From Cydia pomonella (taxonomy: Eukaryota > Arthropoda > Insecta > Lepidoptera > Tortricidae), in assembly GCF_033807575.1 (NCBI RefSeq), contig NC_084726.1, positions 2,108,001 to 2,172,000 of the forward strand: a stretch of DNA of 64,000 bases, read 5' to 3'. The position numbers and the translations under genes are program-made. Position 1 is the stretch's first letter. Every line of letters begins with the position of its first letter. Below the pieces are notes generated by a model that did not search any database, was not told the DNA's origin, and saw only the letters and a program-made list of their open reading frames with translations. Shown piece after piece: positions 44,180-55,129 of the stretch.

Positions 44180-44700
44180 AAAATGAATAAAATTTATTGA
44201 CAATAACAATATACATAATGGATATATACAGATGATTACTATAACTAGCTTATATCTAAAATAAGCCCTTGAGGCATTGTACCAAGGATGCTGGCGGCAT
44301 TTCCTCGTTGTATCGCAATACTGATACGTTGTGCGAGGAAGCCGCCAGCTCTTCGGTCATCAGTTACGTCAACCAGACGTTTCGCGAATTCCTCCAAAAA
44401 ACTTGTGCGCGCTGGGACCCCATGGACCTAGAGTTTCAACGCCAAAAGGTACAAAATGGTACTCTCTACCGAGGCTCTTATATTTATTACGTTTCAAAAT
44501 TTCGGTGCTTTCCGCCGCTGCGCCCGCTTTTACATTAGTCCGTTGGAGGTGGGACGGTGCCAGTGTGTCTACGCAGGTAGCATCCCACACTAACATCCGT
44601 CCCAAGCTCCAAGGAACCAAGGACACCCCATCAGGCCTCTTGCCATCATCCCTGATAATGCCAGTTGGCTCAAGAAGAGAAATTACATATAGGACATATA
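44180..44700 (-). pseudogene. Non-LTR retrotransposon C-terminal remnant (ATC/DTLAPSH-type)
   Basis: On the - strand the frame reads IIRDDGKRPDGVSLVPW, MLVWDATCVDTLAPSHLQRT and AGAAAESTEILKRNKY, then FVPFGVETLGPWGPSAHKFF. A frameshift near 44375 continues it as KRLVDVTDDRRAGGFLAQRI and SIAIQRGNAASILGTMPQGL, with a short 3' UTR to about 44180. These motifs recur in many animal non-LTR elements after the RT domain. It abuts a SINE-B at 44701. Related pieces are at 46300-48545 and 57268-57480. Confidence 0.8.
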
Positions 44701-45024
44701 TCTTCTTCTTCCTCGCGTTGTCCCGGCATTTTGCCACGGCTCATGGGAGCCTGGGGTCCACTTGACAACTAATCCCAAGATTTGGCGTAGGCACTAATTT
44801 TTACGAAAGCGACTGCCATCTGACCTTCCAACCCAAAGGGTAAACTAGGCCTTGTTGGGATTAGTCCGGTTACCTCACGATGTTCCTTCACCGAAAAGCG
44901 ACTGGTGAATATCAAATGATATTTCGTACATAAGTTCCGAAAAACTCATTGGTACGAGCTGGGGTTTGAACGCGCGACCTCCGGATTGAAAGACACACGC
45001 TATTACCGCTAGGCCACCAGCGCT
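44701..45024 (-). mobile_element. SINE-B, full length
   Basis: Complete: tail CCTCGCGTTGTCCCGGCATT, body GGCCTTGTTGGGATTAGTCC, and head in reverse complement AGCGCTGGTGGCCTAGCGGT (box A region) and GGAGGTCGCGCGTTCAAACC (box B region). Confidence 0.9.
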
Positions 45025-45355
45025 AATGATTTTTTTGTATTTGTCATACAAAAGATCTTTGTGAAACTACTCTATGATTAGAGTAAAACAAATATAACGT
45101 CAGTCACAGGCATTGCTTTTGGACTTAAATTGTCTCCAAAAACATTCAGTATTTTAGGTAAAAATCCTTTTTGTTAATAAAATGTACTTTTTCGCAAAGA
45201 AATATAGTTTCTTTTCCTAATTGAAAATTATCTTTCAGTCTAAATATATAGACTCGAAAATTCATTAATTAACTCTGAAAATAATGTCTCGCCAGCTAAT
45301 ATTCTGTTTATAGTTTATTTCGAATAATTAATTATAAGATACAACGATTTTAAGA

Positions 45356-45674
45356 GAGGTATGGGCATTGTGAATGTCATCTGGCTGTGTGTGGTAGGGC
45401 ACAGCACAGCGGATGTCATTCCAGATCTAAAGCAGAGCCCAACTGGGAAGTACCTCCACCTTACAGAAAACCGCAGCCAAATAACACTAGAACCTACTCA
45501 TAGTGTTGTGTTCCTGCCGGTGAGTAAGGTTGCCAGACCTCAACGAGGGGTGGGAGGGGGTTAGGATCGGCAAAGCGCCTGTAACTCCTCTGGAGTTGCA
45601 GGCGTACATAGGCTACGGAAACTGCTTACTATCAGGCGGGCCGTATGCTTGTTTGCCACCGACGTAGTATTAAA
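45356..45674 (+). mobile_element. LINE 3'-end fragment, 'TTGCCACCGACG' family
   Basis: Runs from GAGGTATGGGCATTGTGAAT to TGCTTGTTTGCCACCGACGT and an A-run. It is the most complete 3' end together with 52005-52355. Confidence 0.8.
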
Positions 45675-45687
45675 AAAAAAGTTTTAG

Positions 45688-45775
45688 TAGCCTTATGATG
45701 CGGTAAGAGCGTGAGACTTTCAATCCTGAGGTTGCGGGTTCAAAACTCGGTACATAGGTACCATTCGTTTATTAT
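45688..45775 (+). mobile_element. SINE-B head fragment
   Basis: GTAGCCTTATGATGCGGTAAG, AGCGTGAGACTTTCAATCCT, GAGGTTGCGGGTTCAAAACT: only the tRNA-like head is kept. It lies directly after the A-run of the preceding LINE end. Confidence 0.7.
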
Positions 45776-45879
45776 GTAAGATGATTTTTGCCTCTCCCAC
45801 CACTATGTAAGAAAATATAAAATTAGGCCGACCTCCTCCCCCTATATTACGTATGTAAGAATGAATGAATAATATTTAT

Positions 45880-46005
45880 TGTATTTATTTATTTAATCTT
45901 TATTGCACAAAAGAAAAACAATCTTATAGTACAAAAGGCGGACTTAATGCCACGAAGCACTTAAGGTAGTCCTTAAGGCTAAGCAGAGAGATTGTGAGCG
46001 GTGCT
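45880..46005 (-). mobile_element. LINE 3'-UTR fragment (antisense)
   Basis: TTTAATCTTTATTGCACAAA, AAAAGGCGGACTTAATGCCA; related to 6655-6775. Confidence 0.7.
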
Positions 46006-47146
46006 ACAATTACAACAGCAAAAAAATAGTTTATCTGTATGCTGGCCGTAATTTGCGGTTTTTGAATGCGTCATAGAGGGTTTGCCAACAAACTGTCTCT
46101 GGCAACAAACTGTCTTGCAGTTTGGCAAAAGAAAACAAAATTGTAAAATCAGGGTTTTTTTACCAGAATAAATGATTATTTATTATTATTATTTATGACA
46201 GAGTTCGTCTAAACTAACTTTGCACTGTTTTGAATATGTTAGTGAATGCCATTACAAACGTCTTATTTTCATAGACGTTTTTATTTACAATAATAATATA
46301 AACAATTCGTATATACAGAGGATTACTACAACTAGCTTAAATCTGAAATAGGCCCTTGAGGCATTGTACCAAGTGTTAAAAATACAAAGCACTAGGTCTT
46401 GAGTAATTGATTTATTTCCCAATTAAGTACATGATAATGTTAAGACCACGACCGGCGCTCCCGTTGGCGCGGTAACTCTCTTGACAGCTCGCGCCCATGA
46501 CGGCTGGGCTGTCAGGGCACGTTTACAAACCCGGCTAATATAAATATTAACAACTAGTATCAGAATAGAAATAGTTTGATAGCAAAAGGTGTTTTTCCAA
46601 TAATAATGATATGAATTATCTTATATTTCTAATACAAGGAAGCTGATACGTTGTGCGAGGAAGCCGCCAGCTCTTCGGTCACCAATTACCGTTAAATACG
46701 CCAACTTTGCCACCAGGGGGAACATTGCCCAAAACACAATTTCTAAGGCAATCTACTAATATCTAAAAAAGTTACAAAATTATGGCAACATTGATGACAT
46801 TGGTAGAAAGTAAACTATACCTGTGGCAACACAGAATAGCGCGTGCACTCCTGACTTCATTCAGTAACCAGTCGGGACTTGTCGAGTACGGAGTGTATTT
46901 TTGCGGGCCAATTACTGAGAAATTTTGGAAGGGAATTGTACATCATGGCGAATACACAGGTATGTTGAATCGATTGTATGTAATGTAAAACCATGAGCTG
47001 AGTATTTTGATGCTAGGTTCGTTACTGTAACTAGTATATTACAAAAGTTATGCTGATGGGCAAAATTACCCAGTAATGTACCGTCGTATGAGTGTCAACA
47101 TTGCCCGCAGTAAAAAAATGCTTAGGGTTGACACTTTTTTTTACAA

Positions 47147-47925
47147 ACTTTTTTTTTTATTAATGTGCAAATCTTGCAATATTTGTATGTACGTACATAT
47201 GTTCGGATCAAATCTTGCAAGCCATTTTTCGACCACTTTTTGGTATCCGATTGAGCTGAGATTATAGCATACTACTTCTACTACCAGTGACAATACAATC
47301 TGGTAGTGACATTCTGGTTCAACCGGGATCGTCTCCACATGAGGAATTCTTTTTTTTTTCTATGGTTAATATATAATGGAGTCGAAAACTATAGTTTCAT
47401 TTTTGATTACTGGCCGTTTTTCAGAAAAAAAATTGAATAACTATTTTGACATACCACACGTTTTAACGCATTTATAGCTTAGATGCCTTAGTCTTCCGTA
47501 AAAAAGTGAAAAACGTAGAGTTGACAGCTGCCAGTTGTCAAATATTGCTTCCTCATTGGTTACAACTACGACTTTGTTTGTACGCGGTTCAGCTGTGTGT
47601 GTGACATTTGGCAACTGGCAGCTGTCAACTCGACATTTTTACTTTTTTACGACAGACTAAGGCATCTAAGCTATAAATGCGTTCAAACGTGTGTTATGTC
47701 AAAATAAATATTCAAAAAAAATATTTTTACAAAACCACAAGTAATTAAAAAAGTAGCTAGAGTTCTGAAATCCATTATGTGTCTATTAAAAAAAAAATAG
47801 TAATGGCCACTTCAGAAAACTTAAGGTAACCAATTGAAATTTGGTTGGTATATATATAGATCTCAGTTGACAATACAAGTACAGTCAACAAAAAGCACAG
47901 TCAGCGAAAAAAAGCTATTAGATTC
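47147..47925. mobile_element. Diverged ACAAGCTTTTAT-type element, split
   Basis: Left part 47147-47345 (GATCAAATCTTGCAAG, GGTATCCGATTGAGCTGAGA) and right part about 47870-47925 (AAGTACAGTCAACAAAAAGC, ACAGTCAGCGAAAAAAAGCT) resemble the two ends of the elements at 27278 and 28766. The gap between them holds the foldback at 47360-47815. Confidence 0.5.
47360..47815. mobile_element. Foldback element with ~180-bp arms
   Basis: Left ACGCATTTATAGCTTAGATG, CCTTAGTCTTCCGTAAAAAA and TTGACAGCTGCCAGTTG are mirrored on the right by CAACTGGCAGCTGTCAACTC, TTTTTTACGACAGACTAAGG and CATCTAAGCTATAAATGCGT. Outer arms pair less well (TAATGGAGTCGAAAACTATAG / CTAGAGTTCTGAAATCCATTA). It is nested inside 46689-48485. 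Confidence 0.8.
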
Positions 47926-48571
47926 TGCTATTAGACTTTTATATAACGTTATTGAAATAAACAACTTTGCGCCTTATTAATATTTTTTGTTTCTTACCTA
48001 CCCTACCAACTTTGTGCAAATTAATGTTCAGTTTTTATTATCTTCTCAATTTTGACAACCCTAGCACTTTTAAATCGCTACACGTCGTTTGTATGAAGAA
48101 GAAAAAATGTACAGGCTAACATTGCCCACTCATTTTAATAGGAAAGTATTTCGAGCATGTATTATTATGTCGAGTAAATTTTTGAACCGATCGCCTTCAT
48201 TGCCAAAATACTTTCATTGGTTTTTATGGCAACCAAATAAGGTCTATAGTTGCGCTAAAAATCACGGTGGGCAATGTTGGCTAAAAGTCCAGATAACTTT
48301 ACCCGACCTCAAAATCGGTCATATGATGGAGAAAACGTTGACTAAAGTTAAATTTGCAGTTAAATTTAAATGCGCATGATCTCGGTGTTACCACAGATAC
48401 ATAAATATTTCCGAGGTTTCATACAAAAAACTAGATTTTTTTTAGTTTTTCCCAAAAAAGTGGGCAAAGTTGGCGTATTTAACGGTACGTCAGCCAGACG
48501 CTTCGCGATTTCTGCAAAAAACTTGTGCAGGTTATAATTAACCTCCATTAATATGAATTACATTTTTACAG

Positions 48572-48722
48572 AGTGCAGTCGTCGGATCAAGAGTGACGCT
48601 ACCCTGTCGAGTGGTTAACAAAGTCGGGCAGCTACAATGGACCAAAGATGACTTTGGACTTGGTACACATCGGCATCTCACCGGCTATGAGAGATACAAG
48701 ATGGTTGGCAGCGATGAAGAAG
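48572..48722 (+). CDS. kirre/rst: Roughest/Kirre-type receptor, second coding exon (Ig domain 1)
   Basis: The acceptor CATTTTTACAG ends at 48571. Joined in phase 0 to exon 1 it reads SAVVGSRVTLPCRVVNKVGQ, LQWTKDDFGLGTHRHLTGYE and RYKMVGSDEE. It ends with one base of the next codon before GTACGT at 48723 (phase 1). The first Ig cysteine (TLPC, cumulative residue 99) and the core tryptophan (LQW, residue 110) are present. The TKDDFGLG segment and the MVGSDEEG that follows are diagnostic of the first Ig domain of insect Roughest/Kirre. Codon 88 is serine where I expect threonine in the Drosophila proteins, a mild difference at the exon junction. Confidence 0.93.
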
Positions 48723-48762
48723 GTACGTCTTATATACATTCTACATTGACATTATATCTAAG

Positions 48763-48975
48763 GACGGGCCTTACATGCAATAAGAATGGGGCCAGTACAA
48801 CGGTGTCATGCACACGAATTCAAGCGAATCGTGCAGTCTAACGCCACAACGCGAGTGGTTGATGATTTCGCATCACGCGTGGGATTAGTCGCAACTAGTT
48901 GCGTTAGACTGCACGATTAGCTCGATTTCATGAGTGGCACCGCTGAACTAGCACCATTATTAGTGCCCATAAGGC
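48763..48975. mobile_element. MITE (ACGGGCCTTA family) in receptor intron 2
   Basis: GGACGGGCCTTACATGCAAT to TTAGTGCCCATAAGGCC; same internal blocks as 12375-12592 (GGGGCCAGTACA, ACGCCACAACGCGA, GCAACTAGTTGCGTTAGACT). It starts only about 40 bp after the exon 2 donor. Confidence 0.85.
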
Positions 48976-49764
48976 CATATGTCAATGCCATAATAATAAT
49001 AATTTTAAGCGCTAAAGCCATGATAGAAACTATATTTCATGCAGCAGGAGATGTATTAGATGAGACTTGATATTATTAACAGAGACTAATATAAAGTCGT
49101 CTAAAAGAAATTCAGCAAATAGACCTAGGATATCTATTTGTAGCAGTAGGTATTGTTTTTTAAAAAAACTTCTGAGGTGTCTAGAGCTGAGGAAGAAAGA
49201 GATGGAGATAGAAATAAAGTGAAATAAAGGGAGTCGGATGAGACGGAGTGGACTTGACATAAGACTCAAAGATATTTTTAACATAATCCAGTTTAAGCAC
49301 TTTAATTTATTTTACTTTCAATAAGAAAATGGTACCATTCGATACCTTAAATTTTATTGAAAAATAAATTGTATGACAACTATATACATAAACGTAATAT
49401 TTCAGGGACAAAATAGAAATTTTCTTGATCTTCCATACATTTAGGTTAGGACAGACTATTGTAATGTGACGTTACATTACTATATCATATCATTTTCATC
49501 CGCAAGTTACGACCATGGACGTCAGCTCCTCTCGCGTACACATTAAGGTGGCACCGCACATAGACAGCTATTTGTTATATATCATTTTGTTAGAGGTGTT
49601 TCAATCGTCGAGTGCGAGCGTCAGACTTTATCTCTCATTTCTGACCTTTGTGTTGCTTAAATGCCAAGAGTCCTATATAGACATTTGATCCTCAGGAAAA
49701 TCAAGATCGATTGAGATTATTTCCAAAAAAACTGTCAAGTAGCCAATTCCCATTTTCGTTACAG
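48976..49764 (+). other. Rest of receptor intron 2
   Basis: Intron 2 is 48723-49764. After the MITE no shared repeat or exon is seen. It ends in TTTTCGTTACAG. Confidence 0.7.
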
Positions 49765-49845
49765 GTGACTACTCGTTGGACATCAGAGAAGTGTCATTAG
49801 ACGACGATGCTCTGTACCAGTGCCAAGTCAGCTCAGGACCCAGAG
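49765..49845 (+). CDS. kirre/rst: Roughest/Kirre-type receptor, third coding exon (end of Ig domain 1)
   Basis: Begins after TTTTCGTTACAG. The split glycine codon (G|GT) joins exon 2 to give GDYSLDIREVSLDDDALYQC and QVSSGPR. It carries the second Ig cysteine in the canonical D-x-A-x-Y-x-C setting (DDALYQC, cumulative residue 157), 58 residues after the first. It ends in phase 1 at G|GTCAGT (donor 49846). Exons 1-3 give 164 codons plus one base, so the protein is incomplete: the following Ig domains, transmembrane segment and cytoplasmic tail must lie to the right of the window. Confidence 0.93.
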
Positions 49846-50017
49846 GTCAGTGAATTGTTCTTTACTAATAAAAAAGGAAGCTTACCACGAGATATTTCGT
49901 ACATTGACCTGCCTGTTTCTATCTCTATCGCACGTGCATTATTATATTGCTGTCCTGCTGATGATGAAGTTGGTCAATGACGCTATGTGACCGGGATATC
50001 AATATATGTACTGTCAG

Positions 50018-50325
50018 CGAAGCGCTGGTGGCCTAGCGGTAAGAGCGTGCGACTTTCAATCCGGAGGTCGCGGGTTCAAATCCCGGCTCGTACCAATGAG
50101 TTTTTCGGAACTATGTACGAAATATCATTTGATATTTCCCAGTCGCTTTTCGGAAACCGGACTAATCCCAATAAGGCCTAGTTTAGCCTCTGGGTTGGAT
50201 GTTCAGATGGCAGTCGCGTAAAAACTAGTGCTTACTCCAAATCTTGGGATAAGTTGTCAAGCGGACCCCAGGCTCCCATAAGCCGTGGCAATATGCCGGG
50301 ACAACGCGAGGAAGAAGAAGAAGGG
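50018..50325 (+). mobile_element. SINE-B, full length, sense
   Basis: Best sense copy: head AGCGCTGGTGGCCTAGCGGT, AAGAGCGTGCGACTTTCAAT, GGTCGCGGGTTCAAATCCCG. The body follows, and the tail CCGGGACAACGCGAGGAAGA ends in a GAAGAAGAAG run. It lies 173 bp after exon 3. Confidence 0.92.
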
Positions 50326-51155
50326 ATCAAAGTGGTACTTTTCTGTTCTAGGACATGATTTTTAGACGTGCAATAGAGATGGGAACCGGGGCAATGTTCG
50401 AAATTCCTTGTAGGTTGTAAGCGTCTTTTCTTTAGCAACTCTCACGAAAAATTGTAGTTTTTGCATTGAATTTTTACACTATCTAATCAAGAAAAAATGT
50501 TATGAAATTTACGCGGTAACTAGACAATATTTGCAAGGAAAAACTCCAATAGGGCAGTTAAATGCTTAGTCAAATCAGTTCCTGACCTGTCAAGCGAATG
50601 GAATCTCTATAAAATACAGAACAATGACGTTACGGTCAAGTTACCTACTCTTTATAGTACTTTCGGATTTATTATATAGAAATTGGGTCTGAAAATAACT
50701 GCGGTCTAGATTTTTCTAATATTTGTCTGGTGTTTTATTTCGTCGTGTGAAATAAATTTTTTTAAATATAGGATACAATAAAATTAAAATTTAAAGGGTT
50801 AAAGATTGATGGAAAAAACAGAAAATCACTTAGCTAAAGAACTTAACTTATTACTTAACTTTAGAAAAAAAAAACAATCACCAGTATGAAGTCAAATCAG
50901 ATAGATCAGATACACAAAACTTCTCATTTCGAGACAAATTCAGGAAATCATTTGGCTATGATACACGCCATAGAGACCGTTCTGGATGAGAGCACAAAGG
51001 AGTTAATACGAACCAGCCTTTGTTTCGCCTCGCTTCGGGCCGTATGTTTGGCAGTATTGACGGGGCCATACTTGCTATCAATATTGAGTGAAGATAGACT
51101 AAAGTGAGAATTTATCCAGATCTTGTTAACTGACTTTTCGTTTCTGTCTCTAGTA

Positions 51156-51635
51156 TAGTCAGCATCAAAAGTAGCGGATGAAACAACGCGCCAAAAGTAT
51201 CTGATATTCCGGTTGACTATTCCAAATATAGATATTTTATTATTATAGTTATCTCAGTAACTTAACTGTACTTTGTAGCTGCGCGCTACTACGCTCCCTA
51301 CAGGTGTCCACGGAAGACCAGCGTCAGCGTACTACTTCAGTAGGACCTGGCATTATGCTGAATGTTCACCTTTTTCAGTAAAATTATATACAGTGTACAA
51401 GTTAGTTATAAGTCATTTTTTCTCTTTCTTTCTCTATATGTATTGTATAACTGTGACTGTGTACTTATACTGAAATAAATGATATTCTATTCTAATCTAA
51501 AATTCGCGCTCAAAAGTATATCTTTTACAGTCTTAGTTGTTCTATATTAAAGACATCACTTTTTGTTAAGCCGTTACAGAATGGTAGATACTTATGAAAC
51601 GTTATTTGATCCGCTACTTTTGATGCTGACAGTAC
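51156..51635. mobile_element. MITE (GTCAGCATCAAAAGT), split by a retroelement tail
   Basis: The left part to AAATATAGAT (about 51227) and the right part from AAAATTCGCGCTCAAAAGTA (about 51500) are contiguous in the copy at 17789. The gap of about 270 bp holds GCTGCGCGCTACTACGCTCC, GACCAGCGTCAGCGTACTAC and GAAATAAATGATATTCTATT, a retroelement 3' end. Confidence 0.8.
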
Positions 51636-51751
51636 TGTTTTAGAGACTTTGAAAGAGTCGGCAAAACCTTGGCTTGTGGTACCGCTGCAGTCTGTAGGCT
51701 ATTATCTCCGATTTCCATCATATTAGGCTTAAAAATCTGAACTTTTGAAAT

Positions 51752-51893
51752 ATCGTCAGGTGACAATCAAAGCTCACTAATTACCACCACAAGTTCATAG
51801 CCATGGTGAACCGTATTAGTACTAAAATCAGGTTGGTTTTTTTTAATATTTTTTTAGTAATTAGTGAGCTTTTGTTGTCACCCTGCCGATATG
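51752..51893. mobile_element. MITE (ATATCGTCAGGTGACAA), short copy
   Basis: ATATCGTCAGGTGACAATCA to TTGTTGTCACCCTGCCGATAT, with CACAAGTTCATAGCCATGGT inside as in 12594-12852. Confidence 0.8.
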
Positions 51894-52004
51894 AACATCT
51901 GTTGCAAAATAGCACTTATATTGAAATTAAGTAGACATTATTCACACAAAACTTCTCATTTCGACCCAAACTCGTGCAGTCATGGCTATGATGTACATGG
52001 CTTG

Positions 52005-52355
52005 GACCCGGGTACGTCCTTAAACTACGTCCATAAGAGAGGTATGGGCATTGTGAATGTCATCTCGCTTTGTGTGGTAGGGCACAGCCAGTGGATGTCA
52101 TTCCAGATCTAGAGCAGAGCCCAACTGGGGAAGTACCTCCACCTTACAGAAAACAGCAGCCAAATAACACTAGACCCTACTCATAGTGTTGTGTTCCTGC
52201 CGGTGAGTAAGGTTGCCAGAGCTCAACGAGGGGGGGCGGGTTTAGGGTCGGCAACGCGCATGTAACTCCTCTGGAGTTGCAGGCGTACATAGGGTACGGA
52301 GACTGCTTACCATCAGGCGGGCCGTATGCTTGTTTGCCACCGACGTAGTATAAAA
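52005..52355 (+). mobile_element. LINE 3'-end fragment, 'TTGCCACCGACG' family
   Basis: GGACCCGGGTACGTCCTTAA to TGCTTGTTTGCCACCGACGT, ending in an AT microsatellite (about 52353-52372). Confidence 0.8.
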
Positions 52356-52506
52356 ATATATATATATATATATGATACATGATATAAGGATTGTTTTGGA
52401 TCAGAGCATAAAGGAGTTAATACGATACGAACCAGTCTTTGTTTCGCCTCGCTTCGGGCCGTGTGTTAGGCAGTATTGACAGGACCATGCATGCTATCAA
52501 TACTAA

Positions 52507-52991
52507 CTGCCCGATTCCAAAAATGAAATACGACAACGATAAGTTTTGGTTTAGATACATCTCATTTAGATATCGTTTGTATGTCGTATAATTGACAGAA
52601 GCTCGATTCGGGCCACCAATGTCACTTTGACGTTAGAAATATTGTAGATAGATCTTACTGGGATCACAGCGGAATCGAAATAAACGTCAATTTTGACATG
52701 TCGTTTAGTTATAAATAAATAAAAATAAAATAAAAATAATTTATTTCAGGTATACAAACCCATAAGACACATTACAAAAAATACTAAAAATAAATTAAAT
52801 ACCTAACAAATTTAGCAGATACAAACATAATAAATGATTACAAAAATAAATAAAATAAAATAATTAATCTAGGTAGCAATCATCACTTTGTTTGGCCAGT
52901 GATGATTTCTACCCAGTGTTTTGTCATGGGGCAGTTATAGATCTTGGAAAGATCTTAAACGTGTCTTAATCATTATTCGAATCGGGCCGTA
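52507..52991. mobile_element. MITE (CGGCCCGATTCGAA) carrying an insertion
   Basis: Reverse-oriented relative of 23243-23514, from TGCCCGATTCCAAAAATGAA to TTATTCGAATCGGGCCGT. It is broken after GTCGTTTAGTTATA (about 52711) and resumes at GATCTTGGAAAGATCTTAAA (about 52940). The inserted ~225 bp ends in CAGTTATA, so AGTTATA is a likely 7-bp target duplication. The insert opens with an AAATAAAATAAAA-rich stretch, as expected for an antisense retroelement tail. Confidence 0.8.
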
Positions 52992-53789
52992 TGAAGATGA
53001 AAGCGAAACGCGAATTTCGCGATAGTACGGAGATAAGTTAACAGTATTTCAGGTTTAATCACATGCATCTGCCGGACAGATCCGACAAATATGTCTGTGC
53101 GTCAGTTTACATACGCTGACAAACACTAGAAATTCATGATCCACCTCAATGAAATAGAAATATACATATATTTTAATGAAGTAAATCATCATCATCATCA
53201 TTTTTATTCAACAACAATATTACATTGTGTTTGAAACATCATAAATCTAGGCACATGCATACATGCATAAATTAGGCTCGTAATAATATGTGTTGGATGA
53301 AGTTAATTTATTTGTTAAATAGCTACCCAATACTTGGACATATTTATTTAGGAATGATAAGTAATCTTTTACTAACTTTTATCTTTTTGCCCCGTTATTA
53401 TACGTAAGTCTCAATACGTCCCCATACGCGGATAAGAATTTCATAATCATAGCTGTTTCATATATCAGAATTCTACTATAAACCTTGCCATTGCAAAATC
53501 AACTTTACGTTTTATATTTAAGCTTATTTATTCCTTGGAATTTTACTCATCAGAAGGAGCTTTTTACTAAACAAGAGTGGACTTTGCAAGACCGTTTTAA
53601 CCATATAAAACTGCATTTAAAATGCAACCTTATTAAGCAGTAATAAGACTGTAATTAATTTTAAAATGGTATGATGATATCTTAACCATATTTATTTAAT
53701 CCGGTAGCATTCCATGTCTATTTAAACAGCAGTCTTATTCCCTACCGAGGTTCCTTGGGATAACCAGCATAACATGATATCTTTTATTT

Positions 53790-54070
53790 TTATTTTTTTA
53801 TTAGCCTATTTGTGTCTCCCACTACTGAGTACTTCCTCCCTCCTCCCCTCTAACTTTCCAATCCTCCCTGTGCTGAGTAAGATCCCGCCAATCCCGCTGA
53901 AACGCATCCAAGTCCTCCCGCCATCTCTTTCTCGGTCTGCCTGTGCCACGACTACACTGGGGATGCCAGCATAGTGGTTATTTTAGCCCATCTGTCATGA
54001 TTCATCCGGCAGACATGTTCAGCCTAGTCCCACTTTAGCCATTGCGGTCTTCATCCCAGGGATCGGAACC
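53790..54070 (-). pseudogene. LINE C-terminal remnant (RTE-like)
   Basis: On the - strand: VCRMNHDRWAK, then CSRGTGRPRKRWREDLDAFQ, RDWRDLTQHREDWKVRGE. The GRPRKRWREDLD motif followed by WRDLTQHREDWK is typical of retrotransposon C-termini. A frameshift or stop lies near 53970. Confidence 0.75.
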
Positions 54071-55129
54071 GGTTTTTTGCAAAAACATCGAAATAACCAT
54101 ATATTTCGGTTTATTTTATACTCTAAATGTAGGACTCAGTTGTGTTTTCAGATAACGACTTCGTATTATTAGATTGCCTAATTAGAAATGAAGTAATTAA
54201 CATAGAACGAAAAAATACCGTTTTCTTTCCCATACAAAAAATACCGGTTTCCGATCCCTGCTTCATCCCAACATTGACGACGGGTTTTGGAGCGAAGCTC
54301 TGTGTTCCTCACCCTGTCAGATCTTTGGATACCCAGGATACTATTAGTACTCTGACATTGGGGACCTTTTACATCTCCAGATTTAACGTATTTTTAACCA
54401 TAGAGACTATACATCTCTATTTTATTGTAGTAATTATTTATTTTAAGATTATTATAATGTAATGTTTACCCAGGTATTGGCTGTTGTATTTATAAATGTT
54501 GTTATGTATTTTTCATGTCACTATATGATGTTACTATAATGTTTTACTGACTTGTAAAAGAGCCCTTGAGGACTACTTGCAGAATAATTTTTTTAATTTT
54601 GAATTTTGGTCTTAGTTAATTTATGTAAGAATCTCCCTATAATAGTTATTTATTTCTTTAATATTACCCTGTATTGATATGAGGCGAGTAGAGTAAGCAC
54701 TGTAGCACTGTGAACAGCGCAAGTAAATATGGCGTGCACCGTCGATCATAATATTTCAGAGAACTCGGTGAGATACTGTCAACATTATAAATTACATTTT
54801 TAATTAAACTTTAAGCTGCAGTTATTGCTTTTTTACACTTTAGACGATGAAAGAGCAAAATTTAATGGTGTTATTCTAAAAAATAAAAAGCTTGGTTTGA
54901 ATAAAGCTAGTTAAAAATATAAGCTAGTTATACCATCATGAAAATGATGGGACAGGCTGGATTCCCCCTATTTGCTACGCTGCAGTCGGCTGCATGTGCC
55001 GTACTCAGCGGAAAGAAAATAATTTTTTATATATATAATATTCCTAGGTTTTAAGTACTAATACGTTTTAGAATTAAGTCTTACTAACCAAGATAAGTGT
55101 GTAACTTACTTGAAATAAATGGTTTTATT

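Larger units (their letters stand above)
46689..48485. mobile_element. 1,797-bp TIR element with TA target duplication
   Basis: Ends are CCGTTAAATACGCCAACTTT...GCC and its perfect inverse (23 bp). TA lies on both sides (46687-46688 and 48486-48487), and comparison with the uninterrupted LINE at about 44365 (CAGTTACGTCAACC) shows the empty site. TA duplication fits the Tc1/mariner or a related superfamily. The short ORFs inside (46782-46988 and 48089-48379) have no transposase motifs, so it is non-autonomous. It carries further nested repeats at 47147-47925. Confidence 0.85.
46300..48545 (-). pseudogene. DTLAPSH-type LINE remnant in three pieces
   Basis: Matches 44180-44420 in order: 46300-46380 (3' end, GGCCCTTGAGGCATTGTACC), 46640-46688 (GATACGTTGTGCGAGGAAGC, CGCCAGCTCTTCGGTCACCA) and 48486-48545 (TACGTCAGCCAGACGCTTCG). 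The first gap carries unrelated DNA replacing part of the element. The second gap is filled by the TA-flanked TIR element at 46689-48485. Confidence 0.8.
36503..48571 (+). other. Receptor intron 1 (12,069 bp)
   Basis: GTTAGT donor at 36503 and TTTTTACAG acceptor ending at 48571. It is loaded with retroelement remnants in both orientations (listed separately). Stretches 36503-38040, 40300-40720 and 41640-42080 show no recognised element or exon. Confidence 0.8.

Noticed and set aside
44269..44765. + strand ORFs of 89 and 144 codons
   Set aside because: They are antisense shadows of the LINE C-terminus on the - strand and the adjacent SINE-B.
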